Shown: piece by piece, positions 46,792 to 56,198 of the stretch
Layout of the letters: each line of letters begins with the position of its first letter
Position numbering within the stretch: the stretch's first letter is position 1
NCBI GenBank assembly: GCA_963706885.1
Contig: CAVPNX010000011.1
Coordinates: 1 to 64,000, forward strand
DNA from: Prado023 sp963706885
GTDB taxonomy: Bacteria > Actinomycetota > Actinomycetes > S36-B12 > CAIYMF01
Length of the DNA stretch: 64,000 bases
Reading direction: 5' to 3'
Program-made: the position numbers and the translations under genes
The notes under the pieces: generated by a model
Told to the model about the DNA's origin: nothing
Databases searched by the model: none
The model's input: only the letters and a program-made list of their open reading frames with translations

Positions 46792-47225
46792 CCGGCCGGC
46801 CGTGGGCGGGCAGGGACCGGGGTTCGGCCACGATCGAGTTGGCCGTCCTGGCCCCCGCCCTGCTCGCACTCCTCGGCCTGGTGATCGTGGCCGGGCGGAT
46901 CTCCACGGCGGGCAGCGCCGTCGAGCAGGGTGCGGCCTCGGCAGCCCGGGCAGCGTCGATCGCCCGGGACGCGCGCGCCGCGCAGGTCGCCGCCGATCGG
47001 TCCGCCCGCGAGGCACTTCGTGATCAGGGGATCACCTGTCGGACGGTCACCAGCTCCGTGGACGTCCGGGGCTTCGCCGTGGCTGTCGGGTCCCCGGCGA
47101 GCGTCACGGTGACCGTGCGCTGCGTCGTTCCCCTCAGTGATCTCGCCGTGCCGGGGATGCCGGGCCAGCGGACCGTGACCGCCACCATGACCAGCCCGAT
47201 CGACCGGTTCCGGGGGCGGTCATGA
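46788..47225 (+). CDS. Second TadE/TadF-like pseudopilin
   Basis: 145 residues with RGSATIELAVLAPALLALLGLVIV and VEQGAASAARAASIARDARAAQ, the same architecture as the preceding gene. It contains one cysteine near the middle (GITCRTV) and another at TVRCVVPL that could pair. ATGA overlap with the gene before it. Confidence 0.85.
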   Translation: MTGRPWAGRDRGSATIELAVLAPALLALLGLVIVAGRISTAGSAVEQGAASAARAASIARDARAAQVAADRSAREALRDQGITCRTVTSSVDVRGFAVAVGSPASVTVTVRCVVPLSDLAVPGMPGQRTVTATMTSPIDRFRGRS

Positions 47226-47677
47226 ACCCGTGGGCGTCCCGGCAGTCGGCCGCGGACTCAGGCCGTGCCGACGACGGGGCGGTCACCCTGTTCGTGGCGA
47301 TCGCCATGGTCGGGCTGCTCGCACTGGCGGGGCTGGTGGTCGACGGCGGGGCGAAGGTGCGCGCCGTGCAACGTGCCGACCGTGTTGCCGCTGAGGCTGC
47401 CCGCGCGGCCGGCCAGGCGATCGACCTCGGGGCGGTCCTCGAGGGCAGCGACGTGCGGGTGGATCGCCGCGGCGCCCTTGTCGCCGCCGAGTTGTACCTG
47501 CAGGCCGCCGGGATCGACGGTTCAGCCCGTGTCGTCGACGGTGGCTCCGCGATCGTCGTGTCCACCACCACATCCGCACCGACGGTCTTCCTCGGCCTGA
47601 TCGGCGTCCCGTCCTTCACCGTCCGGGGGAGCGCCGAGGTGGCCCTCGTCCACTCCGTGAGAGGAGTCCGCCCATGA
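47222..47677 (+). CDS. TadG-like pilus assembly protein
   Basis: 151 residues. DDGAVTLFVAIAMVGLLALAGLVVDGG near residue 18 is the TadG N-terminal helix, followed by a helical KVRAVQRADRVAAEAARAAG segment and a short beta tail. ATGA overlap on both sides. Confidence 0.83.
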   Translation: MNPWASRQSAADSGRADDGAVTLFVAIAMVGLLALAGLVVDGGAKVRAVQRADRVAAEAARAAGQAIDLGAVLEGSDVRVDRRGALVAAELYLQAAGIDGSARVVDGGSAIVVSTTTSAPTVFLGLIGVPSFTVRGSAEVALVHSVRGVRP

Positions 47678-50600
47678 CGACGCAGACCACCCACCGCGGG
47701 GACGCCGCGCGCAGGACCGCCCGCGCCCTCGGTGCGCTCGGTGCGCTGGTGATCCTCGTCGCAGCGGTGCCGCTCCTGCTGGTCACGCTGATGCAGGCAC
47801 TCCCGCTGGACCTCGCGGCGTTGTCCCCGTCCGCGTTGGGGCGCCCGGAGGATGGCCGACTGCTCCTGTGGGCGATCGTCGCCATGGCCTGGGTCGCCTG
47901 GGCGGGGATGGTCCTCAGCGTGGGCGTGGAGACCTGGGCAGCACTTCGGCGCGCGCCCACACCTCGGCTCCCCGGGCTGGCCGTGCAGCAACGTCTGGCT
48001 GCGGGCCTCGTCGCTGCCGTGGTCGTGGCCCTCAGCCCGGCGGCCGGTGGACCGGCCGTGGGTGTGGTCACCGGCGCCCCGGGCGGTCCCGCAGTTCGTG
48101 GTGCGGTCGGTGTGGAGGTGGCGGGCGCTGCGGTGGGGGCCGTGGCGGCGCCGGCGGCGGGCCCCGTGGCTCTCTCGCGGGACGCGGCGCTGCTCACGTC
48201 GGCGTCGACGGCAGGGCGCCCGACCGTCGAGGCGCCCGGCGTCGCGGCGGTCTCCGGCGGTGCCGGCCGCGCCGCTGCGACCTCGTCGACCGTGGGCGGT
48301 TCGGCGCGGTGGGCAGGTCACGTCCCAGTCCAGCAGAGCCGCGAGGTGACGGTGCTGACCGAGCGGCACGACACCCTCTGGATGCTCGCCGAGCAGTACC
48401 TGGGCGACGGGGAGCGCTACGTGGAGATCGTGGCGCTGAACCGTGGTGTGGAGCAGCCGGACGGTCGATCGCTGGGAGACGACGGCCGCATCTACCCCGG
48501 GTGGACCCTCGTCCTGCCGGCCGATGCCGACGTGGATGCCGCGCGCCCCGATCGGCATCGCGTGCTCCCCGGTGACACGCTCTGGGCCATCGCCGAGGAC
48601 CAGCTCGGGGATCCCACGTTGTATCCGCAGATCGTCGCGGCGAATCGTGGCGACCTCCAGCCCGATGGGCGTCGGCTGACCGACCCTGACCTGATCCTGC
48701 CCGGCTGGGTCCTCGAGGTCCCGGGGTCCGAGGAGGAGTCCGCCGGGGAGTCGGCCGGGGAGTCCGCCGGCGCGGTCGGACGGCGGACGCTGGCTGAGGC
48801 CGAGCCTCCCCGGGTCTCCGGTGCCGTGCCGGAGGAGCTGGGCGGCGCCCCGGTCACAGGCCCGGATGCCATCGCCCCGATCGACAGGGCAGGGGCGGGC
48901 CCGTCGCAGCCTGTGGAGGAGCCCGAGGCCGACGGCTTGTCGCCGTCCATTGGGGACCACCAGTCCGACGGCACGTCGGTACCCAGTGATGAGTCCCAGC
49001 GCAACGGCCTTCCTGAGCCTGCCGACCTGCCGGAGCCTGACGCTGCCCGGGGCCCGGCGGTCGTCCCGGACCTCGACCGCGGGGGGTGGGGTCGCGCCTC
49101 CGCCGAGTCATCGGTTCCCGCAGCGCCGGCGGACCAGACACCAGTTGCGACTGATCCGGCCGACTCTGCACCCGCGGTCCCGGCCGACTCAGCACCGGAC
49201 TGAATCGGACGCCGCGATACCGCCACCCGCCGAATCGGCTGCCCCGCGACCTTCCGAATCGGTCGCTCCGGGATCCCCCGCATCAGCCACCCCGGTCCCC
49301 CCACAATCGGCCGCTGGGGACGAGTTGCGTGGCCCCACCCTTGAGAGCGTGGGGCCTGTGTTCCCCCTCCCGTCGGGGGGTGCGGTCACAGCCCTGCTGC
49401 TGGCCGGGGTGGGTGCGGAGTTGGTGCGGCGTCGCCGTCAGTTCCAGCGGCATCGGCGCCCGGGTGAGCGGATGCCCGCCCCGGGAGTCGGCGGCAGGCA
49501 GGTCGAGCGGGCGGTCCGGGCAGCCGGGCGGCAGCCGGGCCTGGACCTCGTCGACCGGGCTCTGGGTGAGTTGGCCGCGCAGGCCGAGGTGGGGGGCATG
49601 GCCCTTCCCGATGTCCGGCTCGTTCGGGTCGGTGCGCAGTCGGTCGTCCTCGACCTCGGCGCCCCCGCGGACCAGGGCATCGCCCCGTTCATCGCCACCG
49701 ACCCCTTCCGGTGGGTGCTGTCCGCCGAGCTGCTGCCGGCCGAGGCGCCCGACCGTCCCCGGGCGTTCCCGGGACTGGTCACCCTGGGCGTCGCCGGGTC
49801 CGAGACCGTGCTGGTCAACCTCGAGTCCGTCGGGACCCTGGCCGTGACCGGACCGGCCGAGGCCTCCGGCCGATGTCCTGCGCGGCTTCGCAGCCGATCT
49901 CGCCCTCGGTCCGGCCAGCACGCAGACCGAACGGGTCCTCTGCGTTGCGGACACCTCGATCGCCGAGGCGGTGGAGGCCGGCGGGATCGCCGTCGAGGAG
50001 GACCCGGCGCGGGTCTCGGGGGCACTGGCAGTCAGGCTCGCTGCTGCGGGCAACCACGCGGGGGCAGTCGACCCGCTGTCAGCCGACCCGCTGCTCATCG
50101 TGCTGTGCGACCAGGAACTCGACGTGCACGTGCCACCTCGATCCGGATGTGCGCTGATCACGACCGTCGCGGGCTTCCCCTGCCGGGGCGACCCTGGTGC
50201 TCCACGACGCGGCCTCGGCCCTCCTGCTCCCGGAGCGGGAGCGCCTCTCCCCGCAGCACCTGAGCGCAGCAGCGACTGGCGATGTGGTGGAGGTGCTTCG
50301 CGGCACGGACCTGCCCGACGCCGAGTCCATCCCGGGCGATGCAGCCAGTGACGACGATCCTCCCGCCGCGGGCGGCCAGACTGTTCTCTGGGGTGCGCCG
50401 ATGGATCGATCCGCCGTGATCGACCTGCGCGAGAGCCGCTCGGGTCCAGGCCCACAGGGCGACGAGCCAGTCCTGTTCGAGGGGTACGCCCTCCCCGATG
50501 GTCCGGCCCTTCCCGGCCAGTCCAGCCATGGCGACCAGCCTGTTGCCGATAGCCCGTCCGCCGCAGTCACCCCTGCCGGAGCAGCCGCACCGCGGATCCT

Positions 50601-51192
50601 GCTCCTCGGTGAGGTGCTGGTCGAGAACGCCCACGGCCGGTGCGAGTCCACGCGGATCGGCCGACTCGCCGAGACGGCAGCATTCGTGCTGCTCAACCCC
50701 GGGGCGCGTCCCAGTGAGCTGCAGGGCGCCCTGTGGCCGGGGCGTCGCTCGAACCCCCAGACATGCCGGCAGATGATCTCCCGCGCGCGCACGTGGCTGG
50801 GCCGGACCGATGCGGGAGAGCCGTACCTGAGGACCTTCGCGGAGACCGAGGGCAGGCTGCGCCTGCGTGACGAGGTCGGATCGGATTGGGCGGACTTCCA
50901 GCACCTGGCGACCATCGGCCTGGCGGATCCTGACGACACCGAGCACCTCACCGCGGCGCTGGCACTGGTCCGCGGTCGACCGTTCGGTGCCGTGGCCAGT
51001 CGCGAGCTGCCGTGGGCGGACATCCACATCAACGAGATGATCAGCCTCATCAGTGATGTGGCCCACGCCCTGGCCGTGCGCCACGAGGCCGCGGGTCGGC
51101 GGTCCGCCGCGCGGGATGCAGCCCTTCGCGGGCTGCGGACCGAGAGCGAGTCCGAGATGCTCGAGGAGATCGTGGCCCGTACGGCGGTGTAG
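47674..51192 (+). CDS. Membrane protein with two LysM domains and a C-terminal BTAD regulator domain; three insertions
   Basis: Frame 1 (47674-49200): two membrane helices (about 22-42 and 63-88), LysM domains at about 223-283 and 294-350 (DTLWMLAEQYLG, GDTLWAIAEDQLG), then a Pro/Glu/Ser-rich linker. From about 49197 frame 2 continues with a third helix region and VRRRRQFQRHRRPGER. From about 49869 frame 3 carries ADTSIAEAVEAGG. From about 50179 frame 1 returns with LLLGEVLVENAHG, the winged-helix-like start of a BTAD domain, ending IVARTAV. Each step is one extra base; the whole is about 1170 residues. Start by ATGA overlap. Proteins of this layout accompany tad genes in actinobacteria. Confidence 0.82.
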
Positions 51193-51540
51193 CCGAACCG
51201 GGGTGGCAGGGAACCTCGCGACCGAACCTCGCGCCCATTCCGGTGCTGTGCGCCCTGCCAGCGGGCACCTCAGGCCAACCTCGCGCCAGTTCCGGCTGTT
51301 CCGGGGCTGGAATCCGCCCAGCTATCGACCACATCGGGCGCAGAGTTGGCTCACCGGCGCCTTGACCATCCCCGTTTCCACCACTTCGGTTGCGAGGTTC
51401 GGCAGCTGGCCGGGGGACGGCCTCCGGCCGGCTGCCCCGGGCGTCGTCAGGCCACACGCCTGCCTCGAGCCAAGGCTCCGGCCCCAGCCCCCGCCAGCCC
51501 CCGCCCGCCCCGCCCGCTGTGCCTCGCCCCCCGCCCCGGG
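51193..51540. repeat. Intergenic region with AACCTCGCG repeat copies
   Basis: A gene-free stretch after the Tad operon. Copies of the intergenic motif lie at 51212 (AACCTCGCGACC), 51225 (AACCTCGCGCCCATTCCGG) and 51279 (AACCTCGCGCCAGTTCCGG, then GTTCCGGGGC). An inverted copy, GGTTGCGAGGTTCGG, begins near 51388. The motif matches the 24.2-kb intergenic region. No promoter or gene is otherwise clear here. Confidence 0.5.
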
Positions 51541-51555
51541 TCCAAGATGACCACC

Positions 51556-53062
51556 ATGCGCCACGACGAGTACGCCGCCCACGACGCCCTCAGCCTCGCC
51601 GAGCTGGTCAGCTCCGGGGAGGTGACGCCGTTCGAACTGGTGGAGGCCGCGATCGATCGGATGGATTCGGTCAACCCCACGCTCAACGCGGTCGTGCACC
51701 GCATGGACGGCACAGCCCGCGCGGTGGCCGCCGGAGAACTGCCCGATGGGCCGCTCCGGGGCGTGCCGTTCCTGGTCAAGGACATGGACGGCTACCTCGC
51801 CGACGAGCCGTGCACGTTCGCCAGCCGGTCGCTGCGCGACTACGTGCCCGACCACGACTCCGAGCTGTTCGCCCGCTACCGCCGTGCCGGGGTGGTGTTC
51901 GTGGGCAAGACGAACTGCCCCGAGTTCGGGATCTACGGCGTGACCGAGCCCGAGCTCCATGGCCCGACGCGCAACCCGTGGCACCTCGACCACACGCCCG
52001 GCGGGTCCAGCGGGGGTTCGGCTGCGGCGGTCGCCGCGGGGATCGTGCCTGTGGCCCATGCCGGCGACGGCGGCGGCAGCATCCGGATCCCGGCCTCGGC
52101 CTGTGGCCTGTTCGGCCTGATGCCCTCGCGCGGGCGCACCCCATTGGGCCCCGGCGAGGGGGAGGGCTGGCACGGACTCGTGCGCCGGCATGTGGTCAGC
52201 CGGACCGTGCGCGACAGTGCCGCCTTCCTGGACGCGACGCAGGGCGACGACGTGGGTGCCCCCTACGCGGCGCCGCCGGCGGGGGAGTTCCTCGCTGCCG
52301 TCGGGCAGGACCCCGGGCCGCTGCGCATCGGCTACTCAACCCAGTCGGTCCTCGGCCAGTCGATGGATCCCGAGTGCGTGGCGGCTGTCGAGCGTGCGGC
52401 GGCCCTGCTCGAGGAGCTCGGGCACGAGCTCGTGGAGGTCGACCTGCCGATCGACCGTGAGGGCCTGGCGAACGCGTACATCGCGATCGTGGCGGCCGGT
52501 GTCGGCGCGATGGTGGAGGAGACCGAGCGGATGACGGGCCGCAAGCCCAAGCCGGAGGACTTCGAGGGCGCCGACCTGGTTCCTGCGCCAAGCCAGCGAC
52601 GTGCTCTCCGCGCGGGAGCTCGAGCGAGCGCGTGAGCGAGTGGCAACGGGGACCCGGCGCCTCGGTGCCCTGTTCGCCGACGAGATCGACATGCACCTCA
52701 CCGCGACGCTGCCCTACCCGCCGGTCCGCGTCGGCGAGAACTCGCCGAGCACCGCCGACCAGGCGCTGCTCCGAGCCCTGCGCACCCTGCCGATGAACGT
52801 GGCGCCGGCGATCAGGATCGCCCTCGGGCAGCTGGCCGGGCCGCGGCTGGAGAAGAGCGCCAACACCCAGGTCTGGAACATGACCGGGCAGCCGGCGATG
52901 AGCCTGCCGCTGCACTGGACACCCGAGGGCCTGCCGGTGGGCGTGCAGGTCGCCGGGGCGTTCGGGGCCGAGGAGCAGCTGTTCTCCCTCGCGGCGCAGG
53001 TCGAGGCGGCGCAGCCGTGGCTGCCCCGGTTGATGGAGGGACCGACGACCGCAGGGATGTAG
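51556..53062 (+). CDS. Amidase-signature enzyme, one insertion
   Basis: Amidase with the Ser-Ser-Lys triad: Lys in PFLVKDMDG and the serine-rich GGSSGGSAAAVAAGIVP, the hallmark loop of GatA-like amidases. Frame 1 runs to about 52577; dropping one base gives ADWFLRQASDVLSARELER and the C-terminus with QPAMSLPLHWTPEGLPVGVQVAG in frame 2. The restored length is about 500 residues. ATG 51556 has CAAGAT 7 nt upstream; ATG 51547 is an alternative. It hydrolyses an amide of unknown identity and is not followed by gatB/gatC, so it is a stand-alone amidase. Confidence 0.88.
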
Positions 53063-53185
53063 CCGGGTCAGGCGCCGCCTGTCGGAGGCTGGTGGCAGGC
53101 GAGTGCGGCTCGGGGCCGCAGCGTGGCAGGGCTCGCCGCTGGTCACGCCCGCACCGGAACGGACGGCCCATGGTCGGGCCGAGCC

Positions 53186-54535
53186 TCAGATCGAGGGGTC
53201 GGAGGCCTCGACCGGGTCCACGGGCGGCTCGGCCTCCGTCGGCTGGTCGTCGGTGCGCTGGTCGTCCTGGTCGGCCGACTCCCGTCCGCGTCCTCGACCG
53301 GCTCCGGGGCGAGACCGGCCTCGAAGGTCATCCCGGCTGCGCGCAGCCGCTGCACCATCGGCATGCCCAGGCCCGTCGCCGGAGTGAGGACGCCGGTCCG
53401 GTCGGGCAGGTCCGGGCTGCCTGAGGCGAGGAACAGCACAGCCTCGGCCAGCATCAGCGACGTCGCCGCGTAGCCGGGGTCACCCTCGGCGGCCACCGTG
53501 GCCATGTAGCGCTGGCCATCGAGGCCGTCGCCGTGGATCTGCATGGTGAAGTGCCCGGCCGCGCGTTCCTCCGCGCTCGGGCCCTCGCCCGGCTTGGGCA
53601 GGACCATGGCGATCCCGGATCGGGTGGGGCCGAACCCCAGCGCTGCCCCGAGCGCGCCCATGCCGGCGCCCAGGCCTGTGGCCTTCGCGCGGGCGGACAC
53701 ACCCTTCCCGAATCCGATCGCCTCCCGGTAGCGGAAGGCCGCCGAGTACGGGTAGCCCAGCAGGGCGTTCGTGCGTCGCACGACGCGGGTGTTCATCTGG
53801 CGCCATCACGAACGGGCCCAGCCACCCGAGCGCCGGGTCCTGGACCGCGCCGGTGAGGTCGGACTCGTCGTCGGCGTGGTCCGGGTCGACGCGGTCCGGC
53901 TCGGCGTCCCGGTCGGGGCTCAGCGCGTAGGGGTCGACAACGACGGCCCGCGCGGCGGGGTCGGCTCCGACCTCCTCGGCGACGAGGCGCATCGTGGCCA
54001 GGGTCCCGCCGGAGGCGCCACCGCGCATCTCTGTCACCACCAGGGTGGTCGCGCCGAGCTCCCCGGCGGCCTCGTGCAGTACCAGGACGCCGAGGTCCGA
54101 GGGCAGCGAGTCGAAGCCGCAGGCCAGCACGATCCGGGCACCGGACTCCTGGGCCATCTCGTGGTAGTCGTCGATCGCCGAGCGCATGAACAGCACCTCG
54201 CCGTTGATGTCGGCGTAGTGGGTGCCGGCCTTCGCGCAGGCCTCGACCAGCGGCAGGCCGTACTTGGCGAACGGCCCGACGGTGGTGGCGACCGCGACGG
54301 TCGAGCGGGCCAGCTTGGTCATGGTGGACTTGTTCGACGAGTCGGCCAGGAGCAGCGGCCAGTGCGCGGCCCCGGCGCCCAAGGCGTCGCGCACCGCCCC
54401 CAGCTTCGCCAGCGACCGTCCGGCCAGCGCGATCCGGGTGCCCTCGGGTGCGCGCTCGAGCAGGCGTTCGGCGACCAGGTGCCCGGTGAACCCGGTGGCC
54501 CCGAACAGGACGACGTCGTACTCGCGCTCAGCCAT
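53186..54535 (-). CDS. Saccharopine-dehydrogenase-like / trans-acting enoyl reductase family protein, frame interrupted
   Basis: N-terminal Rossmann motif VVLFGATGFTGHLVAERLLE, then AGRSLAKL, TTVGPFAKYGLPLVEACAKAG and ACGFDSLPSDLG. Dropping one G at 53799-53800 continues as QMNTRVVRRTNALLGYPY and QIHGDGLDGQRYMAT. A missing base in the G-run at 53281-53283 would give an acidic tail and TGA at 53186-53188 in place of a long Arg-rich run. The restored length is about 450 residues, like mycobacterial Rv2449c homologues. ATG 54535 follows TACGTT by 6 nt. Likely a lipid-modifying reductase; substrate unknown. Confidence 0.85.
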
Positions 54536-54652
54536 GGTGCCAACGTAGCGCGGACCGCCCGCCCTCGCGCCGGGACGCCCCGGGATCGAGGGGACGCCCC
54601 GCGGGCTTCGACGCCCGTTCACGTGCCCGCCCATCGCCACCCGCCGAACAGG

Positions 54653-54687
54653 CCGAACGCCCCGGGGTGATCGTCCGGGGCGTTCGG
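54653..54687 (-). terminator. Strong GC hairpin terminator after yccF
   Basis: CCGAACGCCCCGG (54653-54665) pairs perfectly over 13 bp with CCGGGGCGTTCGG (54675-54687) around a 9-nt loop. It lies just downstream of the leftward yccF and upstream of the next leftward gene, so it separates two transcription units. Confidence 0.65.
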
Positions 54688-54726
54688 TGCTCAGGGGCCG
54701 GGGCGCGGTCCGCGGTCCGGCCGCGG

Positions 54727-55144
54727 TCAGCCCACGGGCTGCGGGTAGGTGCTGGGAGACGCGCCCCGCTGCGACGTGCTCACGATGGTGTGACCCAGCG
54801 GGGTCAGCGCCAGGGGGACCATCTTGAACGCGGCGATGCCCCACGGGATGCCGATGATCGTCAGGCACAGGCCGACGCCGTAGGCGATCAGGCGCAGTGG
54901 CGATCCAGATCCCGGCGAAGACCATCCAGAGGATGTTGCCGATCAGGCTGGCCACCCCGGCGTCCGGGTTCGGCACGGACGTCCGGCCGAACGGCCAGAG
55001 TGCGTAGTTGGCCAGGCGGAACGAGGCGATGCCCCAGGGGATCGTGACGATGAAGATGAACATGATCACGCCCGCGACGGCGAAGGCCAGGGCGATCGCC
55101 CAGCCGGCGATGACGAGCCAGATGATGTTCCCGATTGTCTTCAT
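54727..55144 (-). CDS. YccF-family inner membrane protein, one insertion
   Basis: A small membrane protein made of two repeats. The first (MKTIGNIIWLVIAGWAIAL, IPWGIASFRLANYALWPFGR) is in frame. After LIGNILWMVFAGIWIAT an extra base near 54891 (GGCG context) shifts the frame; the correct frame continues LIAYGVGLCLTIIGIP, FKMVPLALTPLG and stops at 54727. The restored length is 138 residues. The family is conserved in bacteria and has no assigned biochemical role. Confidence 0.87.
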
Positions 55145-55253
55145 GATGCGTGGTGGATACCCGGCCCGGCCGCCCGGGAAACCTCACGGCATGGGCGGAT
55201 CGGCCCCCTGCCCGCGAGTCGTTCGGCCCTACCCGATCGGCGCCCGGGTGGCG

Positions 55254-55259
55254 TAGGCA
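55254..55259 (+). promoter_or_regulatory. -10 element of the ABC exporter operon
   Basis: TAGGCA ends 6 nt before ATG 55266, again consistent with a leaderless transcript. Confidence 0.4.
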
Positions 55260-55265
55260 GGGAGC

Positions 55266-56198
55266 ATGAGCAGCCAGATTGCGCCCGGGCCGGTCGTCGT
55301 CGTCGACGGCCTGTGCAAGGACTACGGCGACAACCGCGCGGTGGACGACCTGAGCTTCACGATCGAGCAGGGTGAGGTGTTCGCCCTGCTGGGCCCGAAC
55401 GGGGCGGGCAAGACGACCACCGTCGAGATCCTCGAGGGCCACCGCAGCCGCAGCGCGGGCACCGTCAGCGTCCTGGGCTTCGACCCAGCCACAGGGGGCC
55501 GGGACTACCGTGACCGGATCGGCATCGTGCTGCAGGAGGCCGGCTTCGACGAGGAGTTCACGGTCCGGGAGCTGGTCGGCCTCTACGCGAAGCTGTACTC
55601 GCGCCGCCGCGATGGTGATGAGCTCATCGACCTGGTCGGCCTCACCGACAAGGCGGACTCCCGCACCAAGACCCTGTCCGGGGGCCAGCGCCGGCGGCTG
55701 GACCTGGCCCTCGGGCTGGTCGGGGCCCCCGAGCTGCTGTTCCTCGACGAGCCCACGACGGGGTTCGACCCGTCGGCACGCAGGCTGGCCTGGGACCTGA
55801 TCGCATCGCTGCGCAACCTGGGCACGACCATCGTGCTCACCACCCACTACATGGAGGAGGCCGAGCGCCTCGCCGACCGTGTCGCGGTGATCCAGTCGGG
55901 GCGCCTGGTCGCGCTGGACACCCCCACCAACCTGGTGAGCACCGAGGGAGCGGAGGCCGTCATCACGTTCGTCCTGCCCGATGGTGTGGACGCTCACGAC
56001 CTCCCGGCGATCGGCGTCGGGGCTGCGCGCAGCAACGGCCAGCAGGTCGACATCCGCTCGGCAGACCCGACGCGGGACCTCAACGCCCTGACCGAATGGG
56101 CCCTGGCCCGGGGCATCGGGCTCGAAGGGCTGACGATGGCCCGACCCACCCTCGAGGACGTGTACCTCGACCTCACCGCGGGGCCCAGCCGTGCCTGA
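55266..56198 (+). CDS. ABC transporter ATP-binding protein (DrrA/CcmA-like)
   Basis: 310 residues: Walker A GPNGAGKTTTVEIL, Q-loop VLQEAGF, signature LSGGQRRRLDLAL, Walker B LLFLDEPTTGFDP and H-loop TTHYMEEAE. The C-terminal 90 residues form the DrrA-type extension. The ATPase gene overlaps the permease start by 8 nt. Powers export by the fused permease. Confidence 0.95.
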   Translation: MSSQIAPGPVVVVDGLCKDYGDNRAVDDLSFTIEQGEVFALLGPNGAGKTTTVEILEGHRSRSAGTVSVLGFDPATGGRDYRDRIGIVLQEAGFDEEFTVRELVGLYAKLYSRRRDGDELIDLVGLTDKADSRTKTLSGGQRRRLDLALGLVGAPELLFLDEPTTGFDPSARRLAWDLIASLRNLGTTIVLTTHYMEEAERLADRVAVIQSGRLVALDTPTNLVSTEGAEAVITFVLPDGVDAHDLPAIGVGAARSNGQQVDIRSADPTRDLNALTEWALARGIGLEGLTMARPTLEDVYLDLTAGPSRA

